From: RHKX01 sp963839535
Lineage (GTDB): Bacteria > Actinomycetota > Thermoleophilia > Solirubrobacterales > 70-9
Assembly: GCA_963839535.1 (NCBI GenBank)
Contig: CAWIVF010000013.1
Span: forward strand, 124,001-188,000
DNA: 64,000 bases
Reading direction: 5' to 3'
Shown here: piece by piece, positions 8,422-16,289 of the stretch
Numbering within the stretch: position 1 is the stretch's first letter
How the letters are laid out: each line of letters opens with the position of its first letter
Program-made: the position numbers and the translations under genes
The notes under the pieces: generated by a model
Databases searched by the model: none
What the model was told of the DNA's origin: nothing
The model's input: the letters and a program-made list of their open reading frames with translations, nothing else

Positions 8422-9376
8422 ATGGCCCTCTTCTCCAAGAACACCGGATCGGCCGAGCGCCCGCCCGTGCCCTTCATCGTCGGCGTCGGCCGCTCCGGCA
8501 CGACGATGCTCCGGCTGATGCTCGACGCCCACCCGGCGCTGACGATCCCGCCGGAGACCCACTTCGTCCCCGCCCTGATCGACGCGATCGAGTCGGGCGC
8601 GACCCCCGAGCAGGCGGTCGAGACGATGACCGCCGTCCGCCAGTGGGGCGACCTCGGCATCGAGCCCGGCCGAGGTCCTCGAGCGCTGGCGCGGCCTCGA
8701 CCGCTTCGAGCCGGGGCCCGCCCTGCGCGCGTTCTACGCGATCTACCAGGAGCGTCAGGACAAGCCGCGCTGGGGGGACAAGACCCCGATCTACGTCAAG
8801 AACATGCGCAAGATCGAGAAGGCCCTGCCCGAGGCCCGCTTCATCCACGTGATCCGCGACGGGCGCGACGTCGCCCTCTCCCGCTGGAAGCGGACGCTCG
8901 GCGAGAAGGACCCGGCGCCCGCCTCGCAGGTGGCCGAGGGCTGGCAGCGGCGGATCCGCCGCGCCCAGAAGCAGGGCGCCAAGCTCAATCACTACCTCGA
9001 GCTCCGCTACGAGGACCTCGTCACCGACACCGAGCCGAACCTGCGGCGGATCTGCGAGTTCCTCGAGCTCGACTGGGACCCGGTCGTGCTGCGCTACTAC
9101 GAGCATGCCGCCGAGCGCATGGCCGAGATGGCGCGGGACCTCCCCGCGACCGACGGCAAGCCGACCCGCCCCGGCGAGGAGCGGATGCAGGCTCACGCGA
9201 TGACGCAGAAGCCGCCGGACCCGAGCGCGATGTACCGCTGGCGGGAGAAGATGTCCCCCGCCGACGTCGCCGCCTTCGACGCCGCCGCCGGCGAGCTGCT
9301 GGCCGAGCTCGGCTACGAGGTCGGCACCGCGGCGGGCGTGACCGGCGGCGACTCCGGCTCGGCCGCCGACGCGTGA
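8422..9376 (+). CDS. sulfotransferase, array copy 1 (one frameshift)
   Basis: PAPS-dependent sulfotransferase of the Sulfotransfer_3 type, about 317 residues. Motifs: GVGRSGTTMLRLMLDAHP (5'-phosphosulfate loop), IPPETHFVPAL, RWGDKTPIYVKNMRKIE, ARFIHVIRDGRDVALSRWK (3'-phosphate site) and LRRICEFLELDWDP. The frame shifts by one base at about 8667-8675, after which it reads EVLERWRGLDRF and continues intact. It is one of a set of near-identical architecture in this block. Its stop overlaps the methyltransferase start (GTGA). The acceptor is probably a glycan, judging from the neighbouring glycosyltransferases; that is inference. Confidence 0.85.
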
Positions 9377-10044
9377 CGGACGGCGGCGGCAAGTTCACCG
9401 CGCTGACCGGCGAGCTGCACGAGTACATCGTTCGCCACGGCTCCCGCGAGGATGCCGCCCTCGCCGACCTGCGCGAGCGGACGGCCGCGCTCGGCTCGAT
9501 CTCGGCGATGCAGGTCTCCCCCGACCAGGGCGCGCTGCTCACCCTGCTCACCCGCCTGACCGGCGGCAACCGCGCGCTCGAGCTCGGCACGTTCACCGGC
9601 TACTCGGCGATCTGCATCGCCCGCGGGCTCTCCCGCGGCGGCAGGCTCGTCGCCTGCGAGCTCGATCCCGAGCGCGCCGAGGAGGCGCAGCGGAACTTCG
9701 CCGAGGCCAAGGTCGCGGACCGGATCGAGGTGCGGGTCGGGCCGGCCACCGACACCCTCGCCGCGCTGCGCGCCGAGGGCGGCGACCCCTTCGACCTCGC
9801 CTTCATCGACGCCGACAAGGAGTCCTACCCGGGCTACTACGAGAGCTGCCTCGCCCTCGTCCGCCAGGGTGGGCTGATCGTGATCGACAACGTGCTGATG
9901 AGCGGCGAGGTGCTGGCCCCGCCCCCCGACCGCGAGGGCTCCCGGGCGATCGCCGAGCTCAACGCCAGGATCCAGGCCGACGACCGGGTCGAGATCGCGA
10001 TGCTCGCCGTCGCCGACGGGATCACGCTCGCCCAGAAGCGTTAG
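9373..10044 (+). CDS. class I O-methyltransferase (caffeoyl-CoA/catechol OMT type)
   Basis: SAM-dependent methyltransferase, 223 residues. Motif I is RALELGTFTGYSAICIARGL, the acidic SAM-ribose residue lies in LVACELDPERAEEAQ, and the metal-binding DLAFIDADKESYPGYYE and LIVIDNVLMSGEV match the O-methyltransferase family 3 (Mg-dependent, catechol/caffeoyl-CoA type). The N-terminal helix SAMQVSPDQGALLTLL is also typical. GTG start overlaps the sulfotransferase stop. An apparent read-through with the upstream sulfotransferase is an artefact of the indel there. Lying inside the glycosyl/sulfotransferase array it may methylate the same product; the family usually acts on phenolic or catechol oxygens, so a phenolic aglycone is worth considering. 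Confidence 0.88.
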   Translation: MTDGGGKFTALTGELHEYIVRHGSREDAALADLRERTAALGSISAMQVSPDQGALLTLLTRLTGGNRALELGTFTGYSAICIARGLSRGGRLVACELDPERAEEAQRNFAEAKVADRIEVRVGPATDTLAALRAEGGDPFDLAFIDADKESYPGYYESCLALVRQGGLIVIDNVLMSGEVLAPPPDREGSRAIAELNARIQADDRVEIAMLAVADGITLAQKR

Positions 10045-10052
10045 ATGAGCCG

Positions 10053-11133
10053 ATGAACGTCGGGATCGTCTCGAAGTGGACCGCCAGCGGTCAGGCCGTC
10101 GTCGCCCGCCAGATCCGCTCGGCGCTCGACGAGCTCGGCCACAGCACCTTCGTGCTCGCCCGTCCGGGCTCCGGGCCGCGCGCGCAGCAGGCGGCCGAGG
10201 GGGAGCGCGACCCCGTCTGGGACCAGCCCGGGGTGACCGAGGGGTCCACCCACGAGCTGCCGCTCGCCGAGTACGAGGAGTGGGCGCGGGCGAACTCGCT
10301 CGACGCGATCCTCTTCGACGAGAACTACCAGTTCGACGCGGTGCGCTCGCTGCGCGCCGGCGGGATCAGGACGATCGGCCGGTTCGTCTGGGAGTACTTC
10401 GCCGCCGAGCACGTCGAGCCCGCCCGGGACGCCTACGAGACGATCTACTCGCTGACCCGCGCCGAGCGCGACCGCTACGCGGAGCTGGGGATCGACTCCC
10501 CCTACGTGCAGTGGGGCATCCACCCGGAGCTGCTGCTGCCGGCGGCGCCCGGCGACCCCGACGTCGTCCGGTTCTACTTCCCGGGCTCGTTCCTCGGGCG
10601 GCGCAAGCCGATCCGCAAGGTCGTCAAGGCGTTCCGCCGGGCCGGCGGCGAGCACCTGCGGCTGCTGATCAACGCGCAAGTTCCCCGCAACGACGAGTTC
10701 CTCACCGGCGCCGCCGAGGCCGACCCGCGGATCGAGCTGATGCTCGAGGACGAGCCCGAGGAGGCTCATCGCGCGCGCTTCTCGGCCTGCGACGTCCTCC
10801 TCGCCCCCTCGCGCTGGGAGGGGCTCGGCCTGCCGCTCTACGAGGCGACCGCCTTCGGGATGCCGATCATCACCAACGACAAGCCGCCGATGTCGGAGAT
10901 GGTCCTCGACGGGCGCAGCGGCGTGCTCGTGCCCTCGGAGCAGAACGGCGAGGCGCGCTCGGGCATCCCGGCCTGGGACCCGGACGTCGCCGGCCCTGAC
11001 CGCGGCGATCGAGCGGCTCGGCGACCGCGCCGAGCTCGAGCGGATGGCCGCCGGCGTCGCCGAGCTGCGCGAGCAGCGCAGCTGGGACCGGACGGTCGCC
11101 GACCTGTCCGCCCTGCTGACCGGCCCGCGATGA
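10053..11133 (+). CDS. GT4-like glycosyltransferase, array copy 2 (one frameshift)
   Basis: Same family as 7310: MNVGIVSKWTASGQAVVARQI, TIGRFVWEYF, SPYVQWGIHPE, RFYFPGSFLGRRKPIRKVVKAF, SRWEGLGLPLYEATAFGMP (EX7E), TNDKPPMSEMVLDG. About 359 residues. The second position of the usual WFNRGQ block is altered (WTASGQ), unlike the other three copies. One extra base at about 10992 shifts the frame; afterwards it reads LTAAIERLGDRAELERM and ends WDRTVADLSALLTGPR, overlapping the next glycosyltransferase start by ATGA. Confidence 0.83.
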
Positions 11134-12207
11134 ACGTCGGCATCGTCAGCAAGTGGTTCAACCGCGGCCAGCCGGTCGTCGGCCGCTTCCTCCGCTCCGC
11201 CGTCGACGAGCTCGGGCACCGCAGCTTCGTCCTCGCCAAGCCGCGGCGGGAGAAGGGCCCGATGGCGGGGGCGCTCGAGCGGACCGGGGTCTGGGACCAG
11301 CCCGACGTCACCGCCGCCTCCAGCTTCGAGACGCCGCTGGAGGAGTACGTCGCCTGGGTCGAGGCCAACTCGATCGAGCTGGTCCTCTGCGATCAGAACT
11401 ACCAATTCACCGAGATGGCGGAGCTGCGCCGGCGCGGCGTCCGCACCATCGGCCGCTTCGTCTGGGAGCACTTCACCCGCGAGCACGTCGGCCCCGCCAC
11501 CGAGGCCTACGACGTCGTCTACTCGGTGACCCGCTGCGAGCAGGAGCGCTACCGCGACTTCGGGCTCGAGACCCCGCGCGTCCCCTGGGGGATCCACCCG
11601 GAGCTGCTGGCGGTCGAGGCGCGACGTTCGACCGACGGGCTGACGCGCTTCGTCTTCCCCGGCGGGTTCCTCGGGCACCGCAAGCCGGCGGAGCCGGTGA
11701 TCGAGGCGTTCGCGCGCACCACCGATCCGAGCCTGAGGCTGCTGGTCAAGGCCCAGGTCGAGCGCGCCCGCCTGGAGGGCCTCGCCGGGCTGATCGGCGG
11801 CGACGAGCGGATCGAGCTGCGGCTCGGCGACGAGCCCTGGGCCGAGCACCTCGCGGCGATCGCCGCCAACGACGTCTCGATCTCGCCCTCGCGCTGGGAG
11901 GGCCTCGGGCTGCCGCTGTACGAGGCGGTGGCGTTCGGCATGCCGACGATCACCAACGACGATCCGCCGATGAGCGAGGTCGTGATCGACGGCGTCAACG
12001 GCCTGCTCGTCCCGTCCCACCCCGACGGCACCGCGCGGTCGGGGATCCCGGCGCGCCGTCCCGACGTGCCGGCGCTGGCCGCGGCGATCGAGCGGATCGC
12101 CGACCCCGAGCGGCTCGCCGGCCTTCGCGCCGGGACCGAGAGCTCGCGCGAGCGCCTGGGCTGGGACCGGACGCTCGACGGGCTCTCGCGACCTGCTCGA
12201 GCGCTGA
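11130..12207 (+). CDS. GT4-like glycosyltransferase, array copy 3 (frameshift at the 3' end)
   Basis: About 358 residues. MNVGIVSKWFNRGQPVVGRFL, LAKPRREKGPM, DQNYQFTEMAEL, TIGRFVWEHF, SRWEGLGLPLYEAVAFGMP (EX7E) and TNDDPPMSEVVIDGVNGLLVPS identify the same paralogous family. The C-terminal frame slips at about 12185; removing one base gives an ending DLLER and stop at 12207, which fits the paralogues. Without the correction the frame would run on into the promoter region ahead of the next gene. ATGA overlap with the copy upstream. Confidence 0.83.
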
Positions 12208-12236
12208 TTGCGAGGCTCGTGGCAGCCCCATACAAT
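12208..12236 (+). promoter_or_regulatory. canonical sigma70-type promoter inside the array
   Basis: TTGCGA, 17 nt spacer, TACAAT: the best-matching -35/-10 pair in the window. Transcription should start near 12243, leaving an untranslated leader of about 95 nt before the sulfotransferase at 12337. It would drive the second half of the array (12337-18136) separately from the first. Confidence 0.6.
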
Positions 12237-12336
12237 GGCCCTGCCCGCGGCTCCCAGTTAGCGGACTTTCCGCCCGGGCATCCCGTGACCGTCTGGCCAA
12301 GGCTCATCATCGGGCTGACGCTCCAGGCAACTGAAG

Positions 12337-13326
12337 ATGGCGCTCCCGAGTCCACAACGCATCTGGCGTGAGTCCAGGTCCCAGCGAGCCGCGCGCAGCG
12401 GGCCGGACCGGCTGCCCGCTCCCTTCGTGGTCGGGGTCAACCGCTCCGGGACGACGCTGCTGCGGATGATGCTCGACGCCCACCCGGAGCTCACCGTCCC
12501 GCCCGAGACCCACTTCCTCCCCGAGCTGATCGAGGTCGCCGAGACCGGCAAGCCGACTCCCGAGGCGCTCCTCGCCACGATCACGAGCCAGCGCGAGTGG
12601 GGTGACTTCGGGCTGACCGAGGACGAGCTGCTCGAGCGGTTCCGCGCGCTCGACCCGCTCACCGCCGGTGACGCGCTGCGCGCCTTCTACGAGGCCTACG
12701 CCGAGCGGGTCGGCAAGCCGCGCTGGGGCGAGAAGACGCCGATCTACGTGAAGAGCATGCGCAAGATCGAGTCGGCGCTGCCCGAGGCCCGGTTCGTGCA
12801 CGTGATCCGCGACGGTCGCGACGTCGCCCTCTCGATCCGCGACCGCGCGACGAAGGAGCACACGATCGAAGCGATCGCCGACCGCTGGGTGCGCCGCATC
12901 ACCCGCGCCCGCGCGCAGGCCAAGCGCCTCGCCCACTACAGGGAGATCCGCTACGAGAGCCTGATCCTCGACACCGAGCCGACCCTGCGCGAGGTCCTCG
13001 ACTTCTACGAGCTTCCCTGGGACGACGCCGTCCTCGATTACCACCAGCGCTCCGCCGACCGGCTCGAGGAGATGAAGCGCGAGCTGCCCGACGACGGCAA
13101 GCGAACGACGCTCAGCGTCGAGCGCCGGATGGCGACCCACGCGCGGACCACGGAGAAGCCCGATCCCCGTCGCGTCAGCCGCTGGCGGGAGAGCATGGAC
13201 CCGGCCGACCGCGAGCTCTTCGAGTCGATCGCGGGGCCGCTGCTGGCGGAGCTCGGCTACGCCGTCGGCGACGGCGAGGGAACCGCGCCGCGCAGCTTCG
13301 ATGAGGATCCGGGGCCGGCATCGTGA
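12337..13326 (+). CDS. sulfotransferase, array copy 2
   Basis: Intact, 329 residues. GVNRSGTTLLRMMLDAHP, VPPETHFLPEL, RWGEKTPIYVKSMRKIE (Glu where other copies have Asp), ARFVHVIRDGRDVALSIRD. First gene behind the promoter at 12208-12236. The stop overlaps the next gene by GTGA. Start is ATG MALPSP; an upstream reading frame from the glycosyltransferase overlaps it only because of the indel there. PAPS-dependent; acceptor unknown. Confidence 0.88.
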   Translation: MALPSPQRIWRESRSQRAARSGPDRLPAPFVVGVNRSGTTLLRMMLDAHPELTVPPETHFLPELIEVAETGKPTPEALLATITSQREWGDFGLTEDELLERFRALDPLTAGDALRAFYEAYAERVGKPRWGEKTPIYVKSMRKIESALPEARFVHVIRDGRDVALSIRDRATKEHTIEAIADRWVRRITRARAQAKRLAHYREIRYESLILDTEPTLREVLDFYELPWDDAVLDYHQRSADRLEEMKRELPDDGKRTTLSVERRMATHARTTEKPDPRRVSRWRESMDPADRELFESIAGPLLAELGYAVGDGEGTAPRSFDEDPGPAS

Positions 13327-14265
13327 AGATCCCGACTCCGTTCAGCCGCTCGCGCAAGCCGGCGGGACCGCCCGTCCCGTTCATCGTCGGCGTCACCCGC
13401 TCCGGGACGACGCTGCTGCGGCTGATGCTCGACGCCCATCCGGACCTCGCGATCCCGCCCGAGACCCACTTCGTCCCCTCGCTGATCAAGACCACCCGGA
13501 AGAAGGGCATCACCTGCGAGGAGGCCCACGGCGTGGTCACCGGGCACCGCCAGTGGGGTGACTTCAACCTCGACTCGAGCGAGCTGCTGCGGCGCTACTG
13601 CGCGCTCGACACGATCGACCCGGAGACGACGATCCGCGCCTTCTTCGAGCTCTACGCAGAGCGCGAGGGCAAGCCGCGCTGGGGCGACAAGACGCCGAAC
13701 TACATCAAGCGGATGCAGCAGATCGAGCGCTGGATCCCCGAGGCGCGCTTCATCCACATGATCCGCGACGGGCGCGACGCCGCGCTCTCCCGGTTCAAGC
13801 GGATCCTCAAGGACCCGCCGCCCATGGAGACCGTCGCCGAGCGCTGGGTTCGCAAGATCGAGGGCGCGCGCGCCGACGGCGACGAGCTCAACCACTACAT
13901 CGAGGTCCAGTACGAGGAGCTCGTTCGCGACACCGAGACGCAGCTGCGCCGCGTCGCCGATTTCCTCGAGCTGCCCTGGAACGACTCGATGCTCCGCTAC
14001 TACGAGAACGCGGAGGAGCGCCTCGCGGAGATGCACCGCGACCTGCCCGGCGACGAGGGCAAGCCGCTGCGCCCGGCCGACCATCGCAAGGAGGCGCACG
14101 TCCTCACCTCCAAGCCGCCGGACCCCAGCCGCCTGGCGCGCTGGAAGGAGGACATGGCCCCGGCCGACATCGCCGCCTTCGAGAGCGTCGCCGACGCCGC
14201 TGCTCACCGAGCTCGGCTACGAGGTCATCGGCGACCCGGTGCCCTCCGCGGAGCCCGGCTCGTGA
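13323..14265 (+). CDS. sulfotransferase, array copy 3 (one frameshift)
   Basis: About 313 residues. GVTRSGTTLLRLMLDAHP, IPPETHFVPSL, RWGDKTPNYIKRMQQIE, ARFIHMIRDGRDAALSRFK, then the lysine-rich ADHRKEAHVLTSKPPDPSRL. One extra base near 14200 shifts the last 20 residues (true end LLTELGYEVIGDPVPSAEPGS). GTG start overlaps the upstream stop and the stop overlaps the next start, so copies 2, 3 and 4 are translationally chained. Confidence 0.86.
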
Positions 14266-15192
14266 GCCCCGGCCCGCTGACCCGCCTGCGGGGATCGTCG
14301 GAGGACATGGGCCCGGGCTATCCGCCCGCCCCCTTCGTCGTCGGCCTGACCCGCTCCGGGACGACCCTGCTGCGGATGATGCTCGACGCCCATCGCGAGC
14401 TGACGATCCCGCCCGAGACCCACTTCGTCCCCGACCTGATCAAGGCGGCCCGCGAGGACGGCGGCACCGACGCGATGCTCGCGGCGCTGACCGAGAACCG
14501 CACCTGGGGCGACTTCGGCATCGAGGCCGAGGAGATGCGCTCCCGGCTGGCGCCGGCTCGAGCCGGGCGACGCCGCCGGCGCCGTGCGCGCGTTCTTCGA
14601 CGCCTACGCCGAGCGCCAGGGCAAGGAGCGCTGGGGCGACAAGACCCCCGCCTACATGCTCGCCGTGCAGCGGATCGGCCGCACGCTGCCGGAGTCCCGC
14701 TTCATCCACCTGATCCGCGACGGCCGCGACGTCGCCCTCTCGCAGAGCGCGCGGGCGCTCAACGAGCAGCCGCCGCCCGCCGAGCAGGCCGAGCGCTGGG
14801 TCAAGCGGATCCGCAAGTCCCGGGAGCAGGCGCATGCGCTGAAGGGCGCGCGCTACGTCGAGGCCCGCTACGAGGACCTCGTCCGCGACCCCGAGCCGAC
14901 GCTGCGGCGGATCTGCGAGTTCATCGAGCTCGACTGGGACCCGGGCGTGCTGAGCTACCACGAGCGCGCCGCCGACCGGCTCGCCGAGATGGCGGGCGAG
15001 CTGCGGGCCGAGGGCACGCACGCGACCCAGGAGGCCGGCTACCGGATCGAGAACCACGCGCCGACGACGAAGCCGCCGGACCCGTCGAAGCTCGACAAGT
15101 GGAAGCGCGAGATGCCGGCCGAGGACGTCGCCGCCTACGAGTCGGTGGCGGGCGAGATGCTGCGCGAGCTCGGCTACGAGGTCAGCTCGTGA
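14262..15192 (+). CDS. sulfotransferase, array copy 4 (one frameshift)
   Basis: About 309 residues. GLTRSGTTLLRMMLDAHR, IPPETHFVPDL, then one extra base at about 14552 and RWGDKTPAYMLAVQRIG, SRFIHLIRDGRDVALSQSA, LRRICEFIELDWDP. GTG start and stop both overlap their neighbours. The 3' neighbour is the fourth glycosyltransferase. Same fold and motifs as copies 1-3. Confidence 0.86.
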
Positions 15193-16289
15193 AGGTCGGC
15201 ATCGTCACCAAGTGGTTCAACCGCGGGCAGGCGTTCGTCAGCCGCTACGTGCGCGACGCGCTCGACGAGCGCGGTCACGAGACGTTCATCCTCGCGCGGC
15301 CGACGAAGGACAAGGGGCCGATGGCGGCCCACGTCGACCGGACCGGACCCTGGGACCAGCCGGGCGTCACCGAGGCCTCGGACTGGGAGGTGACGACCGA
15401 CGAGTACCGCAGCTGGATCGACGACAACGGGATCGAGGTCGTCCACTGGGACAACTGCTACCAGCACGCCGAGATCGCCGAGCTGCGGCAGTCGGGCGTC
15501 AAGACGGTCGGGAGATTCGTCTGGGAGATGTTCTCCCCCGAGGACGCGGCGCCGGCGAAGGAGGCCTACGACGTCCTCTACTCGATGACCCGCTGCGAGC
15601 AGGCCCGCTACGCGGAGATGGGGATCGACTCGCCCTACGTCCAGTGGGGCCTCCACAAGGAGCTGCTCGAGGCCGCTCGCGAGGCGAAGGCCGGCGGCGG
15701 TCACGACGACGACCTCGTCCGGTTCTATTTCCCGGGCGCGCTGCTCGGTCCGCGCAAGCCGCACAAGGAGGTCGTCGAGGCGTTCCAGGCGGCGAAGGGC
15801 GACAACCTCCGCCTGATCTTCAAGGCCCAGCTCGAGCGGCGGATGAACTACCTGGAGAAGGCCGCCGAGCAGGACCCGCGGATCGAGCTCGTGATCGACG
15901 ACATGCCGACCGAGGAGCACCTGCGGCTCTTCGCCAACTGCGACGTCTGCCTCGGGCCGAGCCGCTGGGAGGGCCTCGGCCTGTTCCTCTACGAGGCCGT
16001 CGCCTTCGAGATGCCGCAGATCACCAACGACAGCCCGCCGATGAACGAGGTCGTCACGGACGACGTCAACGGCATCCTCATCGCCGACCACCAGGACGAC
16101 ACCGCCCCGTCGGGGATCCCCTCGATGAAGCCGGACGTGCCGTCCTTGACCGCCGCGATCGAGCGGATGGCCGACCCGGAGGTGCGCTCGCGGCTGGCCG
16201 CCGGCGCCCGCGAGTCGCGCGCCGAGCTGAGCTGGGACCGCACCGTCGAGGACTACGACGCGCTGATCCGCCGGGCCGCCGCCTCGTGA
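15189..16289 (+). CDS. GT4-like glycosyltransferase, array copy 4
   Basis: Intact, 366 residues. VKVGIVTKWFNRGQAFVSRYV, ILARPTKDKGPMAAH, SPYVQWGLHKELLEA with a Gly/His-rich insertion (AKAGGGHDDD), RFYFPGALLGPRKPHKEVVEAF, SRWEGLGLFLYEAVAFEMP (EX7E kept, but FGMP becomes FEMP), TNDSPPMNEVVTDDVNG. GTG start overlaps the sulfotransferase stop; its own stop overlaps the double sulfotransferase. Being uninterrupted it is the best reference for the family in this window. Confidence 0.87.
   Translation: MKVGIVTKWFNRGQAFVSRYVRDALDERGHETFILARPTKDKGPMAAHVDRTGPWDQPGVTEASDWEVTTDEYRSWIDDNGIEVVHWDNCYQHAEIAELRQSGVKTVGRFVWEMFSPEDAAPAKEAYDVLYSMTRCEQARYAEMGIDSPYVQWGLHKELLEAAREAKAGGGHDDDLVRFYFPGALLGPRKPHKEVVEAFQAAKGDNLRLIFKAQLERRMNYLEKAAEQDPRIELVIDDMPTEEHLRLFANCDVCLGPSRWEGLGLFLYEAVAFEMPQITNDSPPMNEVVTDDVNGILIADHQDDTAPSGIPSMKPDVPSLTAAIERMADPEVRSRLAAGARESRAELSWDRTVEDYDALIRRAAAS

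Noticed and set aside
8422..10044. Apparent sulfotransferase-methyltransferase fusion
   Set aside because: The sulfotransferase changes frame near 8670 and ends at 9376, with the methyltransferase starting at GTG 9373.
10041..12020. 659-residue minus-strand frame opposite two glycosyltransferases
   Set aside because: Shadow frame; its repeats only mirror the repeats of the two paralogous genes.
10053..12371. Apparent double glycosyltransferase
   Set aside because: A frameshift near 10992 hides the real stop at 11133; the second gene starts at ATG 11130.
13323..16289. Apparent 988-residue sulfotransferase-sulfotransferase-glycosyltransferase fusion
   Set aside because: Two single-base shifts put three separate genes in one frame by chance; each has its own GTG start overlapping the previous stop.
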